Shown here in pieces: positions 1-4,435 of a DNA stretch of 6,184 nt. This DNA comes from RGIG3102 sp964525015. Lineage in GTDB: Bacteria; Bacillota; Clostridia; Oscillospirales; Ruminococcaceae. The position numbers and the translations under genes were made by a program. The notes under the pieces are model-generated. The model saw nothing but the letters and a program-made list of their open reading frames with translations, was not told the origin of the DNA and searched no databases. Each line of letters begins with the position of its first letter. Position 1 is the first letter of the stretch. The DNA is taken from positions 1-6,184 of the forward strand of contig CAZGFY010000045.1 of the NCBI GenBank assembly GCA_964525015.1, given 5' to 3'.

Positions 1-15
1 TTTTACACTGTATTC

Positions 16-47
16 AAAAGACATTCACCTTGGTGGGTGTCTTTTTT
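16..47 (+). terminator. Intrinsic terminator of a gene upstream of the window
   Basis: The arms GACATTCACC (20-29) and GGTGGGTGTC (32-41) pair over about ten positions, two of them U-G wobbles in plus-strand RNA. The flanking AAAA (16-19) can also pair with the start of the T run at 42-47. The wobbles become A-C mismatches in minus-strand RNA, so this works as a plus-strand terminator for a gene that ends before position 1. Confidence 0.8.
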
Positions 48-105
48 GTTGTTTGTGTGAACTGTTCCTAAGTAGTCTTTGTATTTTAATAATTACTATA
101 TTTTT

Positions 106-255
106 TTAATAATTTTCTCTTTCTTTTTCTAAAGTATAATCATCTAAGTTAACTATAATACATTCACTACACATAGATAATTTATTTATATGAATTTCTT
201 CTAGTATGCATTTTTTATTTTTAAAGTATATACAAAGCTGATTTTCACAATTCAT
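106..255 (-). CDS. Small cysteine-rich protein, 49 residues, function unknown
   Basis: An ATG at 255-253 is preceded by AGGAG with a five-to-six-base spacer, and the frame stays open for 49 codons to TAA at 108-106. The product is small and acidic, with five cysteines at residues 3, 8, 16, 29 and 32 (C-x4-C-x7-C-x12-C-x2-C). The CxxC pair is followed by a hydrophobic stretch (IIVNLDDY) and a charged tail (LEKERENY). There is no signal peptide or membrane segment. The layout resembles small cysteine-rich clostridial proteins of unknown function; the cysteines suggest binding of zinc or another metal, which is inference. The gene is divergent from the Xre-type regulator at 359, with a perfect palindrome between them. 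The minus-strand TATAAT at 299-294 would place transcription initiation inside that palindrome, so control by the neighbouring regulator is plausible. The strong ribosome binding site and protein-like composition make a real gene likely despite its size. Confidence 0.72.
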   Translation of the reverse strand: MNCENQLCIYFKNKKCILEEIHINKLSMCSECIIVNLDDYTLEKERENY

Positions 256-276
256 TTTTTCTCCTTTTCTCTCACT

Positions 277-292
277 GGACTAATATTAGTCC
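277..292. promoter_or_regulatory. Perfect 16-bp palindrome, candidate operator of the divergent pair
   Basis: GGACTAATATTAGTCC is identical to its reverse complement over all 16 bases. It lies immediately downstream of a minus-strand TATAAT (299-294). It also covers the position where the -35 box of the plus-strand promoter would sit, since a plus-strand TATAAT is at 303-308. A dimeric HTH protein bound here could block the leftward gene and affect its own rightward promoter. That the adjacent Xre-type protein is the binder is inference. Confidence 0.6.
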
Positions 293-293
293 C

Positions 294-299
294 ATTATA
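294..299 (-). promoter_or_regulatory. Candidate -10 box for the cysteine-rich gene
   Basis: The minus strand reads TATAAT exactly, about 39 bases before the ATG at 255. I see no convincing -35 box at 16-18 bp, so this promoter may be weak or depend on an activator. Confidence 0.45.
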
Positions 300-302
300 A
301 CA

Positions 303-308
303 TATAAT
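303..308 (+). promoter_or_regulatory. Candidate -10 box for the Xre-type regulator gene
   Basis: TATAAT on the plus strand would start transcription near 315, giving a leader of about 45 bases before the ATG at 359. The -35 position falls in the palindrome at 277-292 and does not resemble TTGACA. Confidence 0.45.
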
Positions 309-358
309 ACCTCTAAAATAAAGTAAAAGAACCAAAATCAGTTCACACGAGGTACTTT

Positions 359-598
359 ATGAATGAACAAAAAATAAAATCTGATGATACAATCAATATC
401 GGAGCAAATATCCGAAGAATAAGAACTTCTCAAAATATAGGTCAAACTCAACTTGTACGCCTTTTACAATTAGAAGGGATTTGTATAACTCGAGAAACTC
501 TAGTGAAAATTGAGCGTGGAATTCAGCACATCTATGTTTCTCAATTAAAGGCAATTAAAGATATATTAAACACATCCTATGATGAACTCTTAAAATAA
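359..598 (+). CDS. Small Xre/HTH_3-family transcriptional regulator
   Basis: This 79-residue protein consists almost entirely of one helix-turn-helix domain. From about residue 14 it reads IGANIRRIR, then GQTQLVRLLQ (helix 2), ITRETLVKIERG (recognition helix and the conserved E-R-G turn), and LKAIKDILNTSYDELL, the usual closing helices. There is no second domain for ligand binding, so the protein probably binds DNA as a dimer and responds only to its own level or to a partner protein. The start is supported by GAGG at 349-352, six bases before the ATG. The gene is divergent from the cysteine-rich gene and convergent with mazF. The size matches stand-alone regulators such as restriction-modification controller proteins, but no restriction genes are nearby, so I would not go beyond 'small Xre regulator'. 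It is not an obvious MazE antitoxin: it faces mazF and is not co-transcribed with it. Confidence 0.88.
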   Translation: MNEQKIKSDDTINIGANIRRIRTSQNIGQTQLVRLLQLEGICITRETLVKIERGIQHIYVSQLKAIKDILNTSYDELLK

Positions 599-610
599 TT
601 TATTATATAA

Positions 611-657
611 AAAACTTTATAAATCATTATTAAAATAATTTTGATTTATAAAGTTTT
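611..657. terminator. Bidirectional terminator between the regulator gene and mazF
   Basis: The arms at 611-626 and 642-657 are perfectly complementary over 16 bp, with an inner hairpin (TTATT/AATAA) in the loop. T-rich tracts follow on both strands. It lies between the regulator stop (598) and the mazF stop (670), so it can serve both convergent genes. The stem is AT-rich but long. Confidence 0.8.
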
Positions 658-669
658 ATTTTTTGTCTT

Positions 670-1011
670 TTAAAGTCCGAAACTGATATTTAATGCTTTA
701 TTTATTTTTCCTATATCGTCTGTATCAAGCTCGCCTGTTTTTTCTTTTAGCCTTTTTTTATCAATTGTTCGTATTTGCTCAAGTAACACTATGCTATCTT
801 TAGTTAATCCGCAGGTATTTCCTTTAATAAGTATATGAGTTGGCAATGTTGTTTTGTCTTGTTTTGAAGTTATCGCTGCTGCTATAACCGTTGGAGAATG
901 CTTATTTCCCATATCATTTTGAACTATCACAACAGGCCTTACTCCCCCTTGCTCACAGCCAACAACTGGGCTTAAATCAGCATAGAAAACTTCGCCCCTT
1001 TTAATATCCAT
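670..1011 (-). CDS. mazF: MazF/PemK-family mRNA interferase toxin (NdoA/EndoA type)
   Basis: This 113-residue protein is a sequence-specific endoribonuclease of the MazF family, which cuts single-stranded mRNA and halts growth unless held by a MazE-type antitoxin. It opens with the family signature RGEVFYADLSPVVGCEQGGVRPVVIVQND (read with its first methionine three residues before), followed by GNKHSPTVIAAAIT. Arg25 and Thr48, the active-site pair of the Bacillus subtilis enzyme, are at the same residue numbers here. The C-terminal half has the usual LEQIRTIDKKRL segment. The protein is full length for the family. The start is supported by AAGGAAGG (1030-1023), 11 bases before the ATG. Only about 136 bp separates it from the lysozyme stop, and this holds a terminator and no antitoxin-sized frame, so mazE is not in its usual place directly upstream. 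Bacillus MazF cuts at UACAU; whether this one does is unknown. Confidence 0.93.
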   Translation of the reverse strand: MDIKRGEVFYADLSPVVGCEQGGVRPVVIVQNDMGNKHSPTVIAAAITSKQDKTTLPTHILIKGNTCGLTKDSIVLLEQIRTIDKKRLKEKTGELDTDDIGKINKALNISFGL

Positions 1012-1039
1012 ATTTTCACAAGCCTTCCTTTCTTTTTAT

Positions 1040-1069
1040 ATTATATTTTTAGTTATTTAGCTTTCTTAA
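1040..1069 (-). promoter_or_regulatory. Candidate promoter of mazF
   Basis: On the minus strand, TTAAGA (1069-1064) and TATAAT (1045-1040) are separated by 18 bp. Transcription would begin only a few bases before the ribosome binding site at 1030-1023, giving a very short leader. A separate promoter is expected because a terminator lies between the lysozyme gene and mazF. Confidence 0.4.
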
Positions 1070-1111
1070 TTTTATTATGGATATTAATTTTATAAATTAT
1101 TCATTAAAAAC

Positions 1112-1141
1112 AAAAAAATAGCTCAAACGAGCTATTTTTTT
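1112..1141. terminator. Terminator downstream of the lysozyme gene
   Basis: The arms at 1112-1124 and 1129-1141 pair over 13 bp (core ATAGCTC/GAGCTAT) around a four-base loop. A7 on one side and T7 on the other allow termination in either direction. It lies just after the lysozyme stop at 1148 and isolates mazF from lysozyme transcription. Confidence 0.85.
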
Positions 1142-1147
1142 AATATA

Positions 1148-3193
1148 TTAATAATGTTTGTAACCGATATTTATATCAACATGTCCTGCAATTCCTGGCC
1201 AAGTTCCTGAGCCTGTGTATTGCCAGATATCGTATCTATATGCAAAATCGGTTTGTGATGTATAGTGTGCTACCCAAATATCGTATTGAGAAATTTGAGA
1301 ATAATCTAGATTATAGTAAAACCAAGACTTGCTTGCATAAATCCCTGCTTGATATCCTGCACTTTCAACAGTTTCACAAAAGGCTTTTGCAACCTCAGTC
1401 CTCTGTGACTGGCTTAAAGCATCCGCTCTACCAGTTTTTGCAGAAGTTGAGTATTCAGAGTCAAAGAAAATCGGTAAATCTACTCCGCCATATTGTCTTG
1501 CTTTTTGAATTGCAAAAGATGCTTCTTCAACGCCTTCTTGAGCTGTTTTTGCTTGTGAGAAGAAATACAACCCAACTTTTAGCCCTGCATTTTTTGCGCC
1601 AGTTATATGTGAGTGTAGTAGAGTATCCTCTACTATTCTACCCGTACTATATCCCCTATAACCTACTCTTATAATAACCCAATCAACACCTGAATCTTTA
1701 ACAACATTCCAGTCGATATTATTTTGCCATTTAGAAACGTCGATACCAATAATATCGCCTTCTTGTAGTACTCCATCGTTATCAAAAATATATGAAACGC
1801 CTTGAATTATCTGTGTACCAGTAACTTTTTTACCATTTTTATCATAGTAGTATTTTTTACCACCTTGTGTTTGCCATCCGTAATAATATGTAACTTCTTT
1901 TGTTTCTGTTTCTTTAACTGTAACTACTTCAACTTGAACGATTGGTTTTCCATCAGTACCAGTTTTAATAGTTCCGTCTGCGTTTAATATAACAACATCA
2001 ACCTTTTGTGTAGTGTTTGATGAAGAACTATCACTTGAGGAAGATTCTTGGCTTTCACTTGAAGAAGTACTACTAGATGAAGAACTTGAGCTTTCTTCAC
2101 TTGAGGATGAGCTTTCCTGACTTGAGGATGAGCTTTCCTGACTTGAGGATGAGCTTTCCTGACTTGAAGATGAGCTTTCTTCACTTGATGATTGAGTAGT
2201 ATCAGAGCTAGTTGTATCACTTGATGAATCTGCTGGTGGATCTATTACTCCAGGCGCTGGAGATGATGAACTTTCTGTTTCATTAATTGTATCAGTTACG
2301 CCTATAATATTTAGTGCTGATAAATTATAAGTTAAGTTTTTTGGTGCTACTGAATAATAATTTAATGAAACATTTGAAGCTACCACTTCATTTTTATAAG
2401 CGCCTACTAAATATCCATTTTCATCTAACTTTGGATAAATCCCACTGCTTGTACCATCTGGATTTTTAATACTTCCATCTTCGTGTAAAACAGGCTTATA
2501 GTAATCAACTTCTATTTCAACTTTAACATCTTTAGTTTCTGTTTTTGATGCTACATAATCAACTGTGTTTGTTAGCGGTGGCGGTGTTGCACTTCCACCT
2601 GAACTTGAGCCATAAGCATTATCTTCTACCGAAGCGTCGATATCAGATTCATCAACAACTTTATCTGAAACATCCTGCTCTTTATATTCAACAGCCTCTT
2701 CAACTTCAATTGTAATATCTTCTGGCATTATGTATCCTTCAAGGGCTTCTATGCCAACTGTATATTCGCCAGCTTTAAGTTTTGTTAATTTTAAAAAGCC
2801 ATCGTTAACATCCCAGTCTTTATCATATTTTGTTTCATCGCTTTGAACATTTAAAACAAAATTTGGCCCAACTATTAGATTTCCAGCTTCATCAACTATT
2901 TTAACTTCTAAATCTTCTTTAACAGAAGATGATTTAAGTGTAACTTTTACATCCTCTTTAATCTCTTCTGAAGATGAGAGTTCTGATGAAAGTGATTCAC
3001 TTTCAGCGTCCACAACATCTGTTACTAATGGTGCTTCTGGGTTATTTGTTTCAATTTCGCTAGGCGTTGACATTGCGCTAACGCTTAATGCTATAATTAG
3101 TGGAACAGATAAAACTAACACTAACACTGATATTTTTTGATAAATATTAAATGTTTTAAAGCCTGTTAATGTTCCTTTAATAAATCTACTCAT
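1148..3193 (-). CDS. Exported GH25 lysozyme with serine-rich linker and cell-wall-binding repeat
   Basis: This 681-residue protein is a predicted secreted muramidase (glycoside hydrolase 25) that cleaves the N-acetylmuramic acid to N-acetylglucosamine bond of peptidoglycan. In order it has a basic N-terminus and hydrophobic signal segment (about 20-40, likely cleavage after VSA at 40), and a Ser/Glu-rich stretch (60-80). A beta-rich region (85-170, including LKAGEYTVGIEALEGY) resembles Cna-B or prealbumin-like surface modules. Next come another unrecognised region (210-300) and a Ser-rich linker (about 307-393). A short region follows, then a choline/glucan-binding-type repeat (435-476, GWQTQGGKKYYYDKNGKKVTG). 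The GH25 domain runs from 482 to the end. Asp485 in GIDVSKWQ and the Asp578-Ser-Glu580 motif match the catalytic residues of the family; DIWQYT and the HVDIN motif close it. There is no LPXTG, so retention would depend on the repeat or an uncleaved signal. Start: AAAGGA five bases before the ATG. It could serve in wall remodelling or against competitors. Confidence 0.92.
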   Translation of the reverse strand: MSRFIKGTLTGFKTFNIYQKISVLVLVLSVPLIIALSVSAMSTPSEIETNNPEAPLVTDVVDAESESLSSELSSSEEIKEDVKVTLKSSSVKEDLEVKIVDEAGNLIVGPNFVLNVQSDETKYDKDWDVNDGFLKLTKLKAGEYTVGIEALEGYIMPEDITIEVEEAVEYKEQDVSDKVVDESDIDASVEDNAYGSSSGGSATPPPLTNTVDYVASKTETKDVKVEIEVDYYKPVLHEDGSIKNPDGTSSGIYPKLDENGYLVGAYKNEVVASNVSLNYYSVAPKNLTYNLSALNIIGVTDTINETESSSSPAPGVIDPPADSSSDTTSSDTTQSSSEESSSSSQESSSSSQESSSSSQESSSSSEESSSSSSSSTSSSESQESSSSDSSSSNTTQKVDVVILNADGTIKTGTDGKPIVQVEVVTVKETETKEVTYYYGWQTQGGKKYYYDKNGKKVTGTQIIQGVSYIFDNDGVLQEGDIIGIDVSKWQNNIDWNVVKDSGVDWVIIRVGYRGYSTGRIVEDTLLHSHITGAKNAGLKVGLYFFSQAKTAQEGVEEASFAIQKARQYGGVDLPIFFDSEYSTSAKTGRADALSQSQRTEVAKAFCETVESAGYQAGIYASKSWFYYNLDYSQISQYDIWVAHYTSQTDFAYRYDIWQYTGSGTWPGIAGHVDINIGYKHY
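2100..2183. repeat. 21-bp tandem repeat in the lysozyme serine linker
   Basis: Three identical 21-bp units (2100-2120, 2121-2141, 2142-2162) are followed by a fourth with three changes (2163-2183). Decayed copies flank them within the wider serine-coding stretch (about 2015-2275). Each unit encodes a seven-residue SSSSSQE-type repeat, so changes in copy number keep the frame and alter only spacer length between the N-terminal modules and the catalytic domain. Confidence 0.9.
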
Positions 3194-3410
3194 ATGTATC
3201 CTTTCTCATCCGTAAAAAACCTTGATGTATAATAATATATAAATCAATTATCTTATAATTATTCATTTTATGTAAATTTTAGCATATATATTACAAAAAG
3301 TAAAGTTTTTCTGCATTATTTCACAATTATTTTCGTTATATTTTATGCTATTTATCATTATAATTATTATTTATAAATATTTCAATCACCAAAATATGAC
3401 AAAAAGTAAA

Positions 3411-3434
3411 AAAACCTCCGATTAAGGAGGTTTT
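3411..3434 (-). terminator. Strong hairpin with a T tract, minus-strand terminator with no known gene
   Basis: AAAACCTCC (3411-3419) and GGAGGTTTT (3426-3434) pair perfectly around a six-base loop. Minus-strand RNA ends the hairpin with seven U, then AC, then five more U, a classic terminator. Plus-strand RNA has only UUUU before a C. No protein gene on the minus strand ends here, so the transcript it would stop is unidentified. Confidence 0.65.
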
Positions 3435-3470
3435 CTTACAAGAGAAAAAGTATATGAGGAAATGCAAGAA

Positions 3471-3501
3471 ATGTTTGATGCCAGCCTATTGCATCGAACA
3501 T
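3471..3501 (+). other. Stem-loop of unknown role upstream of hpf
   Basis: ATGTTTGATGC (3471-3481) and GCATCGAACAT (3491-3501) form an 11-bp stem around a nine-base loop. The single non-Watson-Crick position (3476/3496) is a U-G wobble in plus-strand RNA but an A-C mismatch in minus-strand RNA, so the fold favours a plus-strand transcript. Flanking AAGTATATG (3448-3456) can pair in part with CATATATTCTT (3520-3530), enclosing the stem. No T tract follows directly. Confidence 0.45.
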
Positions 3502-3601
3502 CTTAACTAGAGTATACACCATATATTCTTAATTTTTTGTCGCTTTTTGCATAATTTTTATTAATAAATTTATAATTTTTGAAGAAATACATTATTATGT
3601 G

Positions 3602-3629
3602 TTGAAATTATCGATATATGTGATATAAT
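3602..3629 (+). promoter_or_regulatory. Promoter of hpf
   Basis: TTGAAA (3602-3607) is followed after 16 bp by TATAAT (3624-3629). TG at 3621-3622 gives an extended -10 element (TGATATAAT). Transcription would start near 3636, about 40 bases before the ATG. It looks like a housekeeping-sigma promoter; I do not see a clear SigB- or SigH-type site. Confidence 0.7.
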
Positions 3630-3660
3630 AAGTTTAAAAGGTAGGTACTACCTAAAACTT
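3630..3660 (+). promoter_or_regulatory. Inverted repeat at the hpf transcription start
   Basis: AGGTAG (3639-3644) and CTACCT (3648-3653) are exact inverted copies three bases apart. Further out, AAGTTT (3630-3635) and AAACTT (3655-3660) are also complementary. The repeat covers the expected transcription start and ends just before the ribosome binding site, so it could be an operator or a leader hairpin affecting translation. I cannot tell which. Confidence 0.45.
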
Positions 3661-3674
3661 GGGAGGTACACAAT

Positions 3675-4190
3675 ATGAAAATCAACACAATCGGAAGAAA
3701 AGTAGTTTTAAAAGACAACTTTATTACACTAGCAGAGAAAAAACTAGAAAAACTAGAAAAGTTTTTTTCAGAGGATGCAGTTGCAACAATTACTGCAACA
3801 GTTGAGAAAAATCATCAAACAGTGGAAGTTTCTATTAAAGATAGAAAACTAAACTATCGTAGTGAAAAATCAGCAGAGCAAATGAACGAAGCTCTTGATA
3901 ATGCGGTTGACACTATTGAAACGCTCATAGTAAAAAACAAAAACAAGCTTGCAAAACGTCATAAAAGCCGTGGATATGAGTATTTCGATATTGCCATTGA
4001 GCCAGAAGATGATTATCACGTTGAAAGAGAAAAAGCATTTTTAGTAGAAGCATTAACAGTTGATGAGGCTATTTTAGAAATGAATATGCTTGGGCATAAC
4101 TTTTATATGTTTAAAGACTCTGTTACAAATGAAACCCATGTGGTTTATAAAAGAAAAAATGGCAATTACGGAGTTTTAATACCACAATAA
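3675..4190 (+). CDS. hpf: Long-form ribosome hibernation promoting factor
   Basis: This 171-residue protein binds the small ribosomal subunit in the decoding region when growth slows. In its long form it pairs two 70S ribosomes into inactive 100S dimers. The N-terminal S30AE domain (about 1-97) begins MKINTIGRKVVLKD and contains VEVSIKDRKLNYRSEKSA and the basic helix end KNKNKLAKRHK. A linker (98-116) leads to the conserved C-terminal dimerisation domain (117-171), with EALTVDEAILEMNMLGHNFYMF and the closing VVYKRKNGNYGVLIP. This C-terminal domain separates long HPF from the short HPF and YfiA of enteric bacteria. The start is fixed by GGGAGG (3661-3666), eight bases before the ATG. The gene is monocistronic, with its own promoter and a strong terminator. 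It is sometimes annotated raiA or yvyD. Confidence 0.96.
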   Translation: MKINTIGRKVVLKDNFITLAEKKLEKLEKFFSEDAVATITATVEKNHQTVEVSIKDRKLNYRSEKSAEQMNEALDNAVDTIETLIVKNKNKLAKRHKSRGYEYFDIAIEPEDDYHVEREKAFLVEALTVDEAILEMNMLGHNFYMFKDSVTNETHVVYKRKNGNYGVLIPQ

Positions 4191-4201
4191 TATTAAATCA
4201 C

Positions 4202-4233
4202 AAAAAGCTGACATTTTAAAATGTCAGCTTTTT
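4202..4233. terminator. Bidirectional terminator between hpf and the convergent membrane gene
   Basis: The 32-bp stretch is a perfect palindrome (core AGCTGACATTTT and its complement) with A5 at one end and a T run at the other. It lies between the hpf stop (4190) and the stop of the minus-strand gene (4244), so it can terminate transcription from both sides. Confidence 0.92.
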
Positions 4234-4243
4234 TATTGTAAAT

Positions 4244-4435
4244 TTATATCTCAAACAAATTAGAAATATGTTTATCTATTTCTTGAAGCATAAAACCAGC
4301 TAGTGGAGAATAAAGATGCTTTAAATAGCGTTTATAATAAAGCATTTTATCATTTTTATTATATGCAACAATTATATTATTCATATCCCCTGTTTCTATT
4401 TCCTTTGCTTTACCATCTAATAAAAGCACATTCAC
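4244..4435 (-). CDS. Distal piece of a split membrane-protein gene (C-terminal region)
   Basis: Read alone, this is a 63-residue product starting at GTG (4435-4433), overlapping the upstream stop by four bases (GTGA). I doubt it is an independent gene. The same frame stays open upstream of the GTG for at least 16 codons with protein-like composition (INERFKLKNKSVTSIN), reaching the seven-A run at 4489-4483 without a stop. No ribosome binding site precedes the GTG beyond what coupling to the upstream frame could supply. Joined by a -1 shift at that run, it becomes residues 146-224 of one protein whose first 145 residues come from the 4432-4917 piece. The sequence (LLLDGKAKEIETGDMNNIIVAYNK, YYKRYLKHLYSPLAGFMLQEIDKHI) contains no family that I recognise. 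It is soluble in character, mixed charged and hydrophobic, with no membrane segment. Confidence 0.5.
   Translation of the reverse strand: MNVLLLDGKAKEIETGDMNNIIVAYNKNDKMLYYKRYLKHLYSPLAGFMLQEIDKHISNLFEI

Larger units (their letters stand above)
3194..3674. other. Gene-free region between the lysozyme gene and hpf
   Basis: These 481 bp contain no long open frame. The lysozyme end (3194 to about 3410) is very AT-rich and must hold the lysozyme promoter, but I cannot choose one convincing -35/-10 pair. The middle (3411-3501) is less AT-rich and holds two hairpins. The hpf end carries a good promoter (3602-3629), an inverted repeat and the hpf ribosome binding site. Confidence 0.7.

Noticed and set aside
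359..1011. Xre regulator and mazF as a toxin-antitoxin operon
   Set aside because: The genes converge and are separated by a strong bidirectional terminator; toxin-antitoxin pairs of this family are co-directional with the antitoxin upstream.
1012..1147. Hidden mazE-type antitoxin gene upstream of mazF
   Set aside because: The interval contains a terminator and a promoter-like stretch, and I found no open frame of antitoxin length with a ribosome binding site.
1240..1674. Open plus-strand frame of 144 codons antisense to the lysozyme GH25 domain
   Set aside because: It lies entirely opposite a well-supported gene with catalytic motifs, has no ribosome binding site, and its translation is low-complexity and unlike any family.
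1802..1987. Plus-strand hydrophobic 61-codon frame that could look like a membrane peptide
   Set aside because: It is antisense to the lysozyme linker and cell-wall-binding repeat; the Phe/Ile/Val-rich reading is what the complement of Lys/Asn/Tyr codons gives.
2100..2183. CRISPR-like array
   Set aside because: The 21-bp units are directly abutting with no spacers and encode in-frame serine heptads.
1984..2220. Minus-strand frame with repeated KKAHPQV-like units
   Set aside because: It is the serine-linker repeat of the lysozyme read in another frame; the repetition comes from the 21-bp DNA units.
3425..3430. AGGAGG as a ribosome binding site for a small plus-strand gene
   Set aside because: It is the right arm of the hairpin at 3411-3434, and no ATG, GTG or TTG lies at a usable distance; the nearest ATG is 23 bases away.
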